DNA of 64,000 nt, taken from Microglena sp. YARC. Its lineage: Eukaryota; Chlorophyta; Chlorophyceae; Chlamydomonadales; Chlamydomonadaceae. A program made the position numbers and the translations under genes. The stretch's first letter is position 1. Each line of letters starts with the position of its first letter. The stretch covers positions 38,152,816-38,216,815 of the forward strand of contig CM039463.1 of NCBI GenBank assembly GCA_022414725.1. Direction: 5' to 3'. This document shows, in pieces, positions 10,222-21,711 of the stretch. Below the pieces are notes generated by a model that was not told where the DNA came from, ran no database searches, and was given only the letters and a program-made list of their open reading frames with translations.

Positions 10222-10426
10222 AACAATCCCTGATCGACGAATGGCTCAGTGGCAGAACTCCTAGAACAAGGTGCTGGGTTCGAACCCTTATGGGTGCGCT
10301 TTAGTATTGGCGGTTGCTGTTAACCGCCATGGTAGCTTTGTCCAGGTAAAGTAGCAGCCCGTTCCCTACCGCCGGAAGATAAGTTCCCTTAATACCACAC
10401 CCCACCAGGCATTATCATTACTTTTT
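10222..10426 (+). mobile_element. tRNA-derived SINE, type A
   Basis: 205-bp insertion flanked by a 12-bp perfect direct repeat TTCCTGTTGTTT (10210-10221 and 10427-10438). A-box TGGCTCAGTGG, B-box GGTTCGAACCC, and the same 3' body and end (CACCAGGCATTATCATTA) as the inverted copy 139 bp to the left. The two lie in opposite orientation and could pair in a gene A intron transcript. The tail before the duplication is a short T-run, not poly(A). Confidence 0.85.
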
Positions 10427-10542
10427 TCCTGTTGTTTCCCCTGTCTATGAACATCAATACATATTACGCCTTATGACGAGGCGTGACGTTGAGGGGGCCA
10501 GCTCGTTTGCTTGCACTGGGGCCAACACTGCTTTATTTACTC

Positions 10543-10735
10543 ATGCTGTCAGATAGCTTATCAACCTGTCAACTCCTATCAAACCTGTCCAACCGCCTAT
10601 CAACCTGTCCAACTACCTATCAACCTTTCCAACTGCCTATCAACCTGTCCAACTGCCTATCAACCTGTCCAACTGCCTATCAACCTGTCCAACTGCCTAT
10701 CAACCTGTCCAACTGTAAAAACTGTCCAGCAGTTC
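10543..10735. repeat. 20-bp minisatellite derived from the adjacent exon edge
   Basis: About eight units of CAACCTGTCCAACTGCCTAT. The first unit (GCTGTCAGATAGCTTATCAA then CCTG) closely matches the donor-side end of the exon at 10759-10857 read on the plus strand (GGTCAGACAGCTTATCAACC), suggesting the array grew out of a copy of that exon edge. Confidence 0.75.
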
Positions 10736-10758
10736 CCAGCCTGTAAGGATGCACTTAC

Positions 10759-10857
10759 AAGGTCAGACAGCTTATCAACCTCAGCAGTGCGCTCTGACAA
10801 GCTCCTCTGCATCTCATCCATCGCGGTGAGGTGGCCGGTGACAGTTTCACACAGTGC
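10759..10857 (-). CDS. gene A exon (coiled coil)
   Basis: 99-nt exon, phase 0. Acceptor CTTCCTTAG, donor a consensus GTAAGT. Encodes 33 residues starting ALCETVTGHLTAMDEMQ and ending TAEVDKLSDL, amphipathic helix with Leu/Met/Val at heptad spacing. It is followed on the far side by the 7.4-kb purine satellite, which would be a single intron to the exon at 19310-19403. Confidence 0.75.
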
Positions 10858-10865
10858 CTAAGGAA

Positions 10866-13800
10866 GGGGTGGGGGTGGGAGATGAGGAGAAGGTGGGAAA
10901 GCGAGGGGAGGGAGTGGGGGGGAGATAAGGGGAAGCTTAGGAGGTGGGGTGGGGTGGGAGATGAGGAGAAGGGGGGTAAGGAAGGGGTGGGTGGGGTGGG
11001 GGAGATGAAGGGAAGCTTAGGGGTGGGGTGGTGTGGGAGATGAGGAGAAGGGGGGGGGAGGAAGGGGGGTAGGGGGGGGGGGGGGGGGGGGAGATGAAGG
11101 GAAGCTTAGGGGGTGGGGTGGGGTGGGAGATGAGGAGAAGGGAGGGGAAGGAAGGGGGGGAAGAAAGGCGGGGGGGGGGATATGATGTTAAGCTTAGGGG
11201 AGGGGGTGGAGGAGAAGATGGGAGAAGGGGGGGGGAAGGAAAGGGGGGGGGGGGGGGGGGGGGGGGGGGAGTGGAGGAGAAGGAAGGGGAGGAAGGGGGG
11301 GGGGGGGAGGGGGGGTGGTGGGGAGATAAGAGGAAGGGGGGGGGGGGGGGGGGGAGATGAGGAGAAGGGGGGGGAAGGAAGCGGGGGGGGGGATGATTGA
11401 GGAGAAGGGGGGGGGGAGGAAGGGGGGGGGAGATAAGAGAGAAGAGGGACGGTGGGGGGGGGGGGTAGATAGAGAAGGGGGGGAAGCAAGGGGGTGGGGG
11501 GGGGGGAGATGAGGAAGAGGGGGGGGAAGCAAGGGGGGTGGTAGGGGGGGGGGGAGATTGAGGACGAAGGGGGGGAAGCAAGGGGGACGGGGGTGTGGGA
11601 GTGAGGAGAAGGGGGGCGGGAAGCATGGGGGTGGGGGGGGTGGGGAGATGAGGAAGAAAGGGGGGGGAAGCAAAGGAGGGTGGGGGGGTGGGAGATTGAG
11701 GAGAAGGGGGGGGGAAGCAAGGGGGTGGGGGCGGAGGGTGGGGAGAGTTGGAGGAGAAAGGGGGGGTGAAGCAAGGGGGTGGGGGGGTGGGGAATTGAGG
11801 AGAAGGGGGGGGATGCAAGGGGGACGTGGCGGGGGGGTGGGATGATGAGGAAGAAGGGGGGGGGGGGAAGCAGGGGTGGGGGCAGGTAGGAGTTCATGAG
11901 GAGAGAGGAGGGGGGAAGCAAGTGGGGTGGGGGGGGTCGGGCAGATGAGGGAGAAAGGGGAGCCAGGCGATGGGAAGCAAAGGTGGGTGGAGGGGTGGGA
12001 GTGAGGAGAATGGGGGGGCAAGCAAAGGGCGGCTGGGGGGGTGGAGATGCAGGACGAAGGGGGGGCGGGGAAGCAAAAGGGGGTGGGGCGGTTGGGAGTA
12101 TGTGAGACCGAGACAAGGGGCGGGGGGAGCAAGTGGGGGTGGGGGTTGCTGGAGATGAGGAGAAGGGGGGGGAAGCAAGATGGGGGTGGGGGGGTTGGAG
12201 ATAGGGAGAAGGGGGGTGGAGCAAGGTGGTGGCGGGGTTGGAGATGAGGAAAGGGGGGGGCGCAGCAAGGGGGCGTGGGTGGGGTGGGAGATAAGGAGAA
12301 CGGGGGGGGGAACGCAAGGGGAGGTGGGGGGTTGGGCGAGATGAGGAGGAAGGGGGGGGAAGGCAAGTGGGTGGGGGTGTGGGAGGCATGAGGGAGGAAG
12401 GGGGGGGGGGGGAAGATAAGGCAAAAAAAAAAAGGGGGGGCAGGTGGCCGGGTGTGCGAGATGAGCGCAGAAGGGGGGAGGAAGCCACAAGGGGGTGGGG
12501 GGAGGTATTCTGAGATGATTGAGAAGGGGTGGAAGGCACAGTCGGGTGTGGGAGCCTGTGGGAGCCATGCAGGAGAAGGGCGGGGAACCAAGGGAGCCCA
12601 GGTGGAAGGGCCCCGGGGAGCCGATGAGAGAGGGGGAGAGCAGAGGGCGTCGGGAGTGTGGGCAGTTAATAGAGAAGGGGGGAAGCCAAGCGGCGGGTCG
12701 GCGGGGATTGGGAGCCATGAGGAGAAGGGCGGGAAGCAAGGGGGGTGCGGGGGGGTGCGGAGCATGAGAGAAGGGAGCGGGAAGCAAGGGGGGTGGGTGG
12801 GTGGTAGATTCGAGGAGAAGGGGGGAAGCAAGGGGGGATGGGGTGTGGGAAGATGAGAGAAGGGGGGGGGAAGCAAGGGTGTGGGCGAGTGTGGGAGGTG
12901 AGGAGCAAGGGGGAGAAGGGGCCAACAACCCCAAGCACGAGGGGCTAGGCGCGAAACCGACGTGCGGAGATGAGGAGAAATGGCGTCCCCCGGAAAGGCA
13001 TCTGTTGTTGCCAAGTCACGCCCGGAGCGGGGAAGCGATAGCGTGGTGGTGGGCCGCGGTGGGACCGACTGACGGAGGGAAGGGGGCGGGAAAACCAACA
13101 AGGGGACAAGGCGGGGAGGAGATGAGGACGAAGCGAGGCGGTGAAGCCACAGGAGGATCACAGGAGGGGGTGGAAATGAGGAAAGGTGGGGGGAAGCAAG
13201 GGGCGCCACGTCGGCGGGTGGGAGATAGAGAGAAGGGCGGGGGAAGCGAAGGGGGCGTGGGGGGGTGGCGGAGAGGAGCAGAAGGGGGGGAAGCAAGACG
13301 GACGGGGTTGGGAGATGAGGAGAAGGGGCGGGGGAAGCCAAGAGGGGTGGGGGGGGGGAGAGGAGAAGGGGGGGGGGAAGCAAGGGACGGTGGGGGGTGG
13401 GAGATGAGGCAGAGGGGGGGGGGAAGCAAGGGGTGGGTTGGGAGAGAGCGGACAAGGGGGGGGGGGCAAGGGGGGTGGGGGGGGGGTGGGAGATGAGGAG
13501 AAGGCGGGGGGAAGCAAGGGGGGTGGGGTGGGAGATGGAGGAGAAGGGGGGGGAAGCAAGGACGGTGTGGGGGGTTGGGAGATGAGGGAGAAGGGGGGGG
13601 AAGCAAGGGGGGTTGGGGGGTGGGGTGGAGATGAGGAGAAGGGCGGGGAAGCGAAGGGGGTGGGGCTGGGAGATGAGAGAAGGCGGGGGGAAGCAAGGGG
13701 GGTGGGGGTTGGGAGATGAGGAGAAGGGGTGGGGCGGAAGCAAGGGGGACGGGGGGGGTGGGAGATGAGGAGAAGGGGGGGGAAGCAAGGGGGCGTGGGG

Positions 13801-16800
13801 GGTGGGAGATGAGGAGAAGGGGGGAAGCAAGGGCGGTGGGGTGGTGGGAGGATGAGGAGAATAGGGTGGGAAGCAAGGTGGGGTGGGAGATGAGGGAGAA
13901 GGGGGGGAAGCAAGCGGGGGTGGAGATTGAGGAGTAAGGGGGGGAAGGAAGGGGTGGGGGGGGGAGATGCAGGAGAAGGGGGGAAGAACAAGGGACAGGT
14001 GGGGGTGGGAGAAGAGGAGAAGGGGGGAAGCAAGGGGTGGGGGCGTGGCAGGAGGAGAAGGGCGGTGGGGAGCAAAGGGCGGTGGGGAGAGCATAGAGAG
14101 GAAGCAAGGGGAAAGAGCAGGGGGGTTGGGGGGGATAGAAGGGGGTGGATAGCAAGGGGGATGGTGGGGGTCGTGAGATGAGGAAGAAGAAGCAGGGGGA
14201 GGAGAAGGGAGGGGGGGGGGGTGGGGAGGTGGCGGGATGAGGAGATGAGGGGGGGAAGCAAGGGGGGTTGGGCGGGGATGGGGAGAGGTGGGAGATGAGG
14301 AGAAGGGGGGGAAGCATGGGGGGGGGGGGTGGGAGAATGAGGAGTGGACCGGGGCGGGCGATGAAAGCAAGGGGGTGTGGGGGGGTGGGATGCATGAGTG
14401 GGAAAAAAAGGAAGCCCGGTGCGGGGAGATGAGGGGGGGTCGAGAAGAGGAGGGGGGGGGAAGCAAGGGGGGTGGGGGTGGGAGTAGGGGAGAAGGGGGC
14501 CCGGGAGCAAGGGGGTGGGCGGGGTGGGAGATGATGAGAAGGGGGGGACAGCAAGGGGGTGGGGGGGTGGCGAGATGAGGAGAAGGTGGGACGGGGGGGC
14601 GTGGGAAGCAAGGGGGTGGGGACGGTGGGAGATGAGGGAGAAGAGGGAGGGGAAGCAAGGTGGGGGGGTGGGAGATGAGGAGCAAGGGGGGGGAAAGCAA
14701 GGGGGGTGGGGGGTGGGAGATGAGGAGAAGGGGGGGGAAGCAAGGGGGTGGGGAATGGTGGGTCGAGCAAGCGCGGGGTGGGGGGTGGGAGATGAGGAGA
14801 AGGGGGGGGGAAGCAAGGGGGTGGGGGGGTGGGCAGATTGAGGAGAAGTGTCGGGGGAGCAAGGGGAGGGGGGCCTGGGCGGGGGGGGGGGGAGAGAAGG
14901 GGGGAAGCAAGGGGCGGTGGCGGGGAGTGAGAGAGAAGGGGGGGGAAGCAATGGGGTGGTGGCGCGTGGGAGATGAGGAGAGGGGGGGGGGAATGCAAAG
15001 GGGGCGGCGGGGGGTGGGAGTATGAGGAGAAAGGGGGGGGAAGCAGCAAGGCGCGCGGGGGGTGGGAGATGAGGAGATAGGGGGGTGAAGCAAGGGGGGG
15101 GTGGTGGGAGATGAGGAGAAGGGGGCGGAAGCAGGGGACCGGGGGGGTGGGAGACATGAGGAGATAGAAGGGGGGGGAAGCAAAGTGGTGGGGGTGGAGT
15201 GGAGGTTGGGAGATGAGGTAGCAAGGGGGGGGAAGCAAGGGGGAGTGGGGGGTGGGAGATTGTGGCGGAAGCAAGGATGGGAGTATGAGGAGGAAAGGGG
15301 GGGGGAAGCAAGGGGGACGGGGGCTAGGTGGGAAGGATGAGGAGAAGGGGGGGGGAAGCAAGGGTGTGTGGGCGGTGGGAGAATGATGGAAAAAAGGGGC
15401 CGCGGGAAGCAAGGGGGGTGGGAGGGGGAGCATGGGGGGAAGCAAGGGGGTGGGGGTGGGAGATGAGGAGAAAGTGGGGGGAAGCAAGGGCTGGGGGGGG
15501 AGATGAGGAGAAGGGGGAAGCAAAGGATGTGGGGGTGGGAGTGGGAGATGACGGGGGGGGGAAAGAAGGGTGTGGAAGGGTGGAAGGAAGTAGTGGGGGG
15601 GTGGTCGGGGTGCGAAGGGGGTGGGAGATGAGAGAAGAAGAGGGGGAAGCTAAGGGCGCTCCAGGTGGCTGGGAGATAGGAGAAGGGGGTGGGGAAGCAA
15701 GGGGTTGATGCGATGGTGGGAGATGAGATGAGAGGAGCAAGGGGGTGGAAGCAAGGGGGTGCGGAGGAGGGAGGAGAAAGGGGGGGGAAGCAAGGAGGTA
15801 GGTGGGAGGATGGGAGATGAGGAGAATGTGGGGGAAGCAAAGGGGGGTGGGTGGCGGGGAGATAGGAGATGAGAAGAAAAGGGGGGGGAAAGAATGGTGG
15901 TGGGAGATGAGGAGAAGGGGGGAAGCAAGGGCAAGGGGTGGTGGGAGTGGAAGCAAAGAGAGGGGAGATGAGGAGAAGGGGGGGGAAGCTGAATAGGGAG
16001 AAGAAGCAAGCGGGGTGTGGGGGTGGGGTGGGTGGGTGGGGAGGAGATGAAGGGGGGGGAATCAAGGGGTGGTGGGGGGTGAGAGAAGGGTGGGTGGAAG
16101 CAAGGTGAGGTGGAGATTGAGAGAAGGGGGGGGAAGCGCAAGGGGGTTCTGGGGTGGGAGATGAGGAGGGAACAAAGTGGGGAGAGGAGGAGAAGGGGGG
16201 GAAAGCAAGGGGGTGGGGGGTGGGGATGAGGAGAAAGGGGGGGGGAGCATGAGGAGAAGGGGGGGAAGCATCAGGTGGGGACGGGGGGGGCGAAGTGGGA
16301 GATGAGGAGAAGGTGGGGAAGCAAGGGGGGTGGGGGGGTGGGAGATGAGGGAGAAGGGCGGGGGAAGCAAGGGGCGGTGGCTGGTAAGGAGATGGGAGCG
16401 AGGAAGGGAGGGAAGCCAAGGGGTGTGGGTGGAATGGGTGGGAGATTGAGAGGGGCTGGGAAGCAAGATGGGGTAGATGAGGCAAGGTGGAAGCAAGTGG
16501 TTGGGTGGAATGAGAGAAGGTGGGGAGAGGGGTGGGAGATGATAGAAGGGGAGAAGTCGGGATGATGAGAAGGGGGGGAAGCGAAGCAAGGGTGGTGGGG
16601 GGGGTGGGAGATGACGGAGAAGGGGGGGAGGGGGCGGGGGGGGGGGGCTTAGGAGGATGAGGAGAGGGGGGGAACAAGGGGGACGGGGGGGTTGGAGGAG
16701 GAGAAGGGGGGGAGAGGTGGGGAGGGGGGGGGGAGGAGAAGGGGTGGGGGGAAGCTAAGGGGAGCGGGGTGGGAGAATGAGGAGAAGGGGGGGGAGGGCA

Positions 16801-18270
16801 AGGGTGGGGGTAGGAGATGAGGAGAAGGGGGGAAGCAGTGGGGCGTGGAGGATGAGGGAAGGGGGGGGGGCAAGGCAAGGGGTGGGGGGGTGGGAGATGA
16901 GGAGAAGGGGTGTGGAAGCAAGGGGGGGGGGGTGGAGATGAATTGGAGAAGGGGGGGCAAGGCGGGCGGGTTGGGGAGATGAGGAGTAAGGGGGGGAAGC
17001 AAGGGGGTGGGGGGTGGGAGATGCAGAGAGAAGGGGGGAAGCAAGGGGCGGGGGGTGTGGAGATGAGGAAGAAGTGGGGGGGGAAGCAAAGTGGGGATGG
17101 GTGTGGGAGATAGCAGAGGGGGTGGGGGTGGGAGATGAGGAGAAAGGGGAGGGGAAGCAAGGGGGGTGGGGGGGTGGGAGATGAGGAGAAGGGGGGGGAA
17201 GCAAGGGGGGTTGAATTATGGGGGGGTGGGATATGAGGAGAGGGGGGAAGCAAGGGTGGTGGAGGGGTGGGAGATGAGGCAGAGGGGGAAGCAAGGGGAC
17301 GGGCGGGGAGATGAGGAGAAGGTTGGGGAGCAAGTGGGTTTGGGTAGCCAAGGTGGCTGGAGATGAGGGAAAGAAAGGGGGGGAAGCAAGGTGGTGGGAG
17401 TTGTGGTAGAGATGAACAGTACGGGGTGGAGAATGTATATAGAGCAGGGGGTATGGGAGCAAAGCAACCGGGGGGTCGGGGGGGTGGGAATGTAGAAGGG
17501 GGGAACTGATAGAGGGTCAGGGGATTTACAATTGGAGGCTTGGTGGTGTGGGGATGGGGAGCCAAGGGGGGGTAGGGCGTGTGGTAAGAGAGAGAAGGGC
17601 CGGGGGAGCAATGGGACGGGGGGGTGGGAGATGAAGGAGAAACGGGGGGGGAAAGCAGGTGGTGGTGGCGATTATATGGGGGAGGCAAGGGTGTGTTGGC
17701 TGGTGGGCACAGCGGGGTGGGAGATGAGAGTGAGAAGGGAGGGTGGGGGGGGATGAGCTAGAGGTGAAGCAAGGACGATGGGGGGGGGTGGGATGAGAGA
17801 GGGGGGGGAGAAGGGGGTTATATGAATAGCAAGGTCTGTATGGAAGCTGTAGAAGGGGGGTGAAAGAAGTGGGTGGGGGGGGGAGATGAGGACGAAGGGG
17901 GGGAAGCAAGGGGGACGGGGTGGTGGGGGTGGGGGATGGGGTGGGAGCAAGAAGAAGGGGAATGCAAGGGGGACGGCCTGTGGAATGAGGAGTGGGAAAT
18001 GAGGAGAAGGGGGGGGAAGCAAGGGGGGGTGGGGGGTGGGAGATGAGGAGAGGGGGGGGAAGGCGAAGGGGGATGGGGGGGAATGTAGATAGGAGAAGGG
18101 AGGTGGGGAAGCAAGGGGGTGGGGGCCCAGGTGGGAGATGAGGAGAAGGGGGGGGAAGCAAGGGGACGGGGGTGGGAGATGAGGAGAAGGCGGGGAAGCA
18201 ATGGGGGGTGGGGGGTGGAGATGAGGAGAAGTGGGGAGCAAGGGGGTGGGGGGTGGGAGATGGGGGAAGC
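10866..18270. repeat. 7.4-kb purine-rich satellite (intron of gene A)
   Basis: The plus strand is almost entirely G and A, built of degenerate ~40-45-bp units such as GGGAGATGAGGAGAAGGGGG then GGAAGCAAGGGGGGTGGGG. Units vary mostly in G-run length. The only unique-looking islands are around 12900-13150 and 17400-17560. The pyrimidine-rich minus strand contains long stop-free stretches in several frames, because stop codons need T/A-rich triplets that are scarce here. The array would be transcribed with gene A as a polypyrimidine intron. H-DNA or G-quadruplex formation is plausible. Confidence 0.9.
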
Positions 18271-18359
18271 TTTAGGTAGGGGGGTGAGGGTGGAGGGTGT
18301 GGAAGGAAGTGTTTGTGCGTTTGGGTGGTGGAGGTGGGTGTGTGTGGGGGGTAAGTTGG

Positions 18360-18545
18360 CTAGGTGTCAACAGGAGGAAGGCAGACAGCACCAGGCACAT
18401 CAGCAGCAAGGGTAGCAGACAGGCAGACGAGGGCAGGCACATCAGTATCAGGGGCAGCAGGCAGGCAGACAGCCACAGGCACGCTGGCCGGCAGGCGAGG
18501 GTAGGCACGTCAGTAACAGGAGCAGCAGGCAGGCATACAGCCACA
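18360..18545. repeat. ~65-bp minisatellite
   Basis: Three imperfect units with AGGCAGACAG, GGCACRTCAGTARCAG and GCAGCAGGCAGGCA at the edge of the purine satellite, inside the same intron. No coding signal. Confidence 0.6.
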
Positions 18546-19309
18546 GAACTTTTGAAACAGGTCGTTGTTCTACCACAGATTCGCCTGCAATTCTGAGAAT
18601 TCTGATGAGGATTTTCGTTAAATTGGGCCTTGCAATTCTAGGCACCACCTAGAACCTGTTGACCTTGATCCCCAAATGATCCGCTGAATGGCTATAATAA
18701 CATTACATTACGTTGTCATCGACAGGCCATTGTTGGCCCAAGACAAGCCCGCTCCACATCCGGGAGGGGTCTTCCAACTAATCCATTGTTCTTAATCTAA
18801 TGTTCCTACCCTATTGCATACTGATGAGGTGGTGCTGGCTTCACCTGCGAAAGCATCACCTTGGCATGACGTCCACTGACCTGGTGTTCACTCGCTACGC
18901 CCAGTGCGTTCAGCATCGGGTGTTTGTCTTTGCACCGTTGGTGATAGCCGGGATTTGATGACATCCAGAGAGGGGTAAAACAATCAATAATACAATAATC
19001 AATAGCCTCAATGTCTTAACAATGTTCGCGCGCTAAAACGTGGCGACTAACGTAAGGCATGCATTTCAGGTGGACAGCCTGGAGCTGGAGTGTTAAGGCA
19101 TACCAAATGCCTCACAATGTGCCCCCCCCTAAACTACGAGGGGCACATCAAATAATGTTTATTTTCTTTTTCTTTTCTTCTTTGTGCATGATGTTCTACT
19201 ACGTCAAGCCGAGGACACATTTGGAGTCCAGTAGGAAACCAGGAAAAATGTAATCATTATCATCATCATCATCACTGAAGCAATGTGCCCCTTAATCTAA
19301 CGTTCCTAC
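18546..19309. other. gene A intron with a copy of the next exon's donor edge
   Basis: At about 18795-18852 the minus strand reads GCCAGCACCACCTCATCAGT...GGTAGGAACATTAG. This is a clear copy of the donor edge of the exon at 19310-19403 (GCCAGCACCACGTCATCAAT...GGTAGGAACGTTAG). The remainder is unique-looking AT-rich sequence with no gene; a (CAT)n tract is near 19257-19273. Confidence 0.6.
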
Positions 19310-19403
19310 CTTAGTGCATATTGATGACGTGGTGCTGGCGACGTCGCTAGAGGAGGACAGGCTGGCTAGTGCAACTTCGCTCTCCTCAAGCCTCAGTTGC
19401 AAC
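19310..19403 (-). CDS. gene A exon (coiled coil)
   Basis: 94-nt exon. Acceptor CTGTTCCAG, donor GTAGGA. Its first base completes a codon begun by the upstream exon (which ends in AG), and it ends in phase 0, exactly as required to join 22217-22314 and 10759-10857. Encodes (R)LQLRLEESEVALASLSS ... STTSSICTK: a helix followed by a Ser-rich turn. Confidence 0.75.
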
Positions 19404-19429
19404 CTGGAACAGAGCCAACATAACAGTGT

Positions 19430-19625
19430 TGTGGATTGGGTGTGGGTGGTGTGGTTGTAGGTGGATTGAGTGTGGGTGTTGTGGATTGGTGTGGGTGTTG
19501 TGGATTGGGTGTGTGTGGTGTGGATTGGTTGTAGTTGGATTGGGTGTGCGTGTTGTAGATTGGGTCTAAGGGGATTGGGTGTGGGTGGTGTGGATTGGGT
19601 GGTGTGGATACTAGATACGGCATCC
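19430..19625. repeat. GTGGATTGGGTGTGGGTGT-type minisatellite
   Basis: Degenerate 15-19-bp units adjoining the acceptor side of the exon at 19310-19403. The stop-free frames in it are chance. Confidence 0.7.
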
Positions 19626-19737
19626 CATATTGGGCATGCTAGATAGGGCATACCAAATTGGGTGTGCTAGATTTCAGATGGTAAATCCGGCTCTCATACA
19701 TTAGGTGCACCAGGTTCTAGCTGCACGGGCACACATA

Positions 19738-19918
19738 GATAAAGATCGGCAATATGATATCATATAATATCATGTCATCATATGATATCATATGATGCCG
19801 GCGGTCTGACTAGGTAACTTTGGCCTGGGGCATCATATCATATGATATTAAATCATATGATTTTTGTATGATATCATACTCGTCTTTGGTCGACATCATA
19901 TAATTTGCCGTTCCCTAC
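19738..19918. mobile_element. AT-rich foldback MITE, GGAACGGCA family
   Basis: Right end TGCCGTTCCCTAC is intact; the left end (GATCGGCAATATGATATC) is degraded. The body is palindromic ATATCATATGATATC plus a block GGTCTGACTAGGTAACTTTG shared with copies near 9.1, 9.6 and 20.2 kb. Confidence 0.6.
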
Positions 19919-19924
19919 ACATAG

Positions 19925-20920
19925 GTAGGGAACGGCAACTCATATTAGTGATTGAAAAACAACATTCAGTAATATTATGAGTGTTTAAATAGCTAATAAT
20001 GACTAATATCATAAGTGTTTGGGAAATTCGTATTCACTAATATTACGAGTGTTTGAAAAACTAATATTCACTAATTTTATTAGTGTTTGAAAATACAATA
20101 TTCGCTAATATGATTAGTGTTTAGAAAACTAATATTCATTCATATGATTGGAGTTTGAAAAAATAATATTCACTAATATATAATAGATTCATATCATATG
20201 ATGCCCGCAGTCTGACTAGGCCAAAGTTACTATTTCAATATCATATTATGCAGTTTGTATTATATCATACTCACCTTTGCCCAAAATCATATGATATTCT
20301 GATCCATTATCATATGATGTTGCATCTAAATGGTAACTTTAGCGTAGTGAAACAACCGGCATCATATGATGTTGCATCTAAATGGTAACTTTAGCGTAGT
20401 GAAACAACCGGCATCATATTATGTTGCATCTAAATGGTAACTTTAGCGTAGTGAAACAACCGGCATCATATTATGTTGCATCTAAATGGTAACTTCAGCG
20501 TAGTGAAAAAACCGGCATCATATGATGTTGCATCTAAATGGTAACTTTAGCGTAGTGAAACAACCGGCATCATATGATGTTGCATCTAAATGGTAACTTT
20601 AGCGTAGTGAAACAACCGGCATCATATGATGTTGCATCTAAATGGTAACTTTAGCGTAGTGAAAAAACCGGCATCATATGATGTTGCATCTAAATGGTAA
20701 CTTTAGCGTAGTGAAACAACCGGCATCATATGATGTTGCATCTAAATGGTAACTTTAGCGTAGTGAAACAACCGGCATCATATGATGTTGCATCTAAATG
20801 GTAACTTTAGCGTAGTGAAACAACCGGCATCATATGATGTTGCATCTAAATGGTAACTTTAGCGTAGTGAAACAACCGGCATCATATGATCCCATATAAT
20901 ATCATATTGCCGTTCCCTAC
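19925..20920. mobile_element. GGAACGGCA foldback MITE with two internal tandem expansions
   Basis: The ends are perfect 13-bp inverted repeats GTAGGGAACGGCA (19925-19937) and TGCCGTTCCCTAC (20908-20920). The left part carries degenerate ~45-bp repeats around TAATATTATGAGTGTTTGAA (19945-20190). At about 20311-20882 there are 11 near-identical 52-bp units (CATCATATGATGTTGCATCT then AAATGGTAACTTTAGCGTAG...AACAACCGG). It abuts the preceding copy, so two elements lie side by side. No reading frame; non-autonomous. Confidence 0.75.
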
Positions 20921-21429
20921 ACCCCCACACATAAGGTATGTGCTAGATTTATGTTTTGGCAGGACAAGGTAGCCTGTAGCCAGCCACTGGGGCGACCCCA
21001 AATTTGAATTCTATATGTTACATGGCTCTTCAGCCAACTTTGGGTTGCTCACCGTCTGCCAATCCCAAGCCCCCCCGTGCGACAGCCACGGAAACCAGTG
21101 AGCACACTAAGCAGATTTGGGGCCAACCCCAAAGCTTGCTATTCTATTGGAATGCCTGTCATGTACCCTCCAGACGCACTAGCTAGCTTCAGGCTTGGCT
21201 CGTGGCACGTGGGTTATGCAACACAGTCCACCAGCTTCAATCCCTTAAATGGGAATACACTGAGACCATGCTGCTCGCATTAACCGTGCACGAACCCCGC
21301 ACCTGCTCACATAAACCGTGCTACTGGCTGCAAGCGGTAGGTGCGTATGGGCACCATAGTGCGTTGTCAAGGATCAAACTGGTGACGTGCAAGTGCAAAC
21401 ATAACACTGCGCTGTACAGGAGCATGGAA
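20921..21429. repeat. dispersed repeat fragments
   Basis: Contains a copy (~21003-21090) of the TTGTTACATGGTTCTTCAGC family (also 53256-53480, 54958-55010, 55154-55260). It also has one of three copies of a block with CCTCCAGACGCAC and CCACCAGCYTCAA (others ~21786-21875 and ~21968-22065). No gene seen. Confidence 0.5.
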
Positions 21430-21440
21430 TTTCGGCTTTG

Positions 21441-21700
21441 GTATCACCGATCCGAACCGAATGGCACAGTGGCAGAGCAACCCTGGAGAAAGATCGCAGC
21501 AGGTGCGGGGTTCGAACCCCCTTGAGTGCGCTTGGGCCCGTCCGGAGGGTCGTCGACCGGCACGGTAACTGGAATCTAGATGCGATTTCGGCTCGACCAC
21601 CGCATACTTCCGATTCGGTTCCCTTAATCCCACTGTGGCACGTCCTTAGAGGTCATTGTGACAATTCTTGGATTTTCAAATTTTTATTTTGTTTTTCAAT
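21441..21700 (+). mobile_element. tRNA-derived SINE, type B, T-rich tail
   Basis: 260-bp insertion with a perfect 11-bp duplication TTTCGGCTTTG (21430-21440 and 21701-21711). A-box TGGCACAGTGG and B-box GGTTCGAACCC are followed by a body with GGGTCGTCGACCGGCA and CCACTGTGGCACGTCCTTAG. The 3' tail is T-rich (TTTTCAAATTTTTATTTTG). It shares the body and length with the inverted copy at 24434-24692. The body differs from type A after the tRNA part except for TTCCCTTAAT. Confidence 0.85.
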
Positions 21701-21711
21701 TTTCGGCTTTG

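Noticed and set aside
10240..10300. tRNA gene
   Set aside because: A and B boxes are present but the cloverleaf is incomplete, several related copies share non-tRNA 3' bodies, and each is flanked by target duplications: these are SINEs.
11194..17688. Apparent 2164-codon proline/serine-rich protein on the minus strand, resembling an extensin or pherophorin
   Set aside because: It lies wholly in the purine satellite. Other minus frames are also open for hundreds of codons, the repeat unit is not a multiple of 3, and homopolymer length variation would break any conserved frame.
20311..20882. Regular repeats considered as a CRISPR array
   Set aside because: Units are directly adjacent with no unique spacers, the DNA is eukaryotic, and there are no cas genes; it is a satellite inside a MITE.
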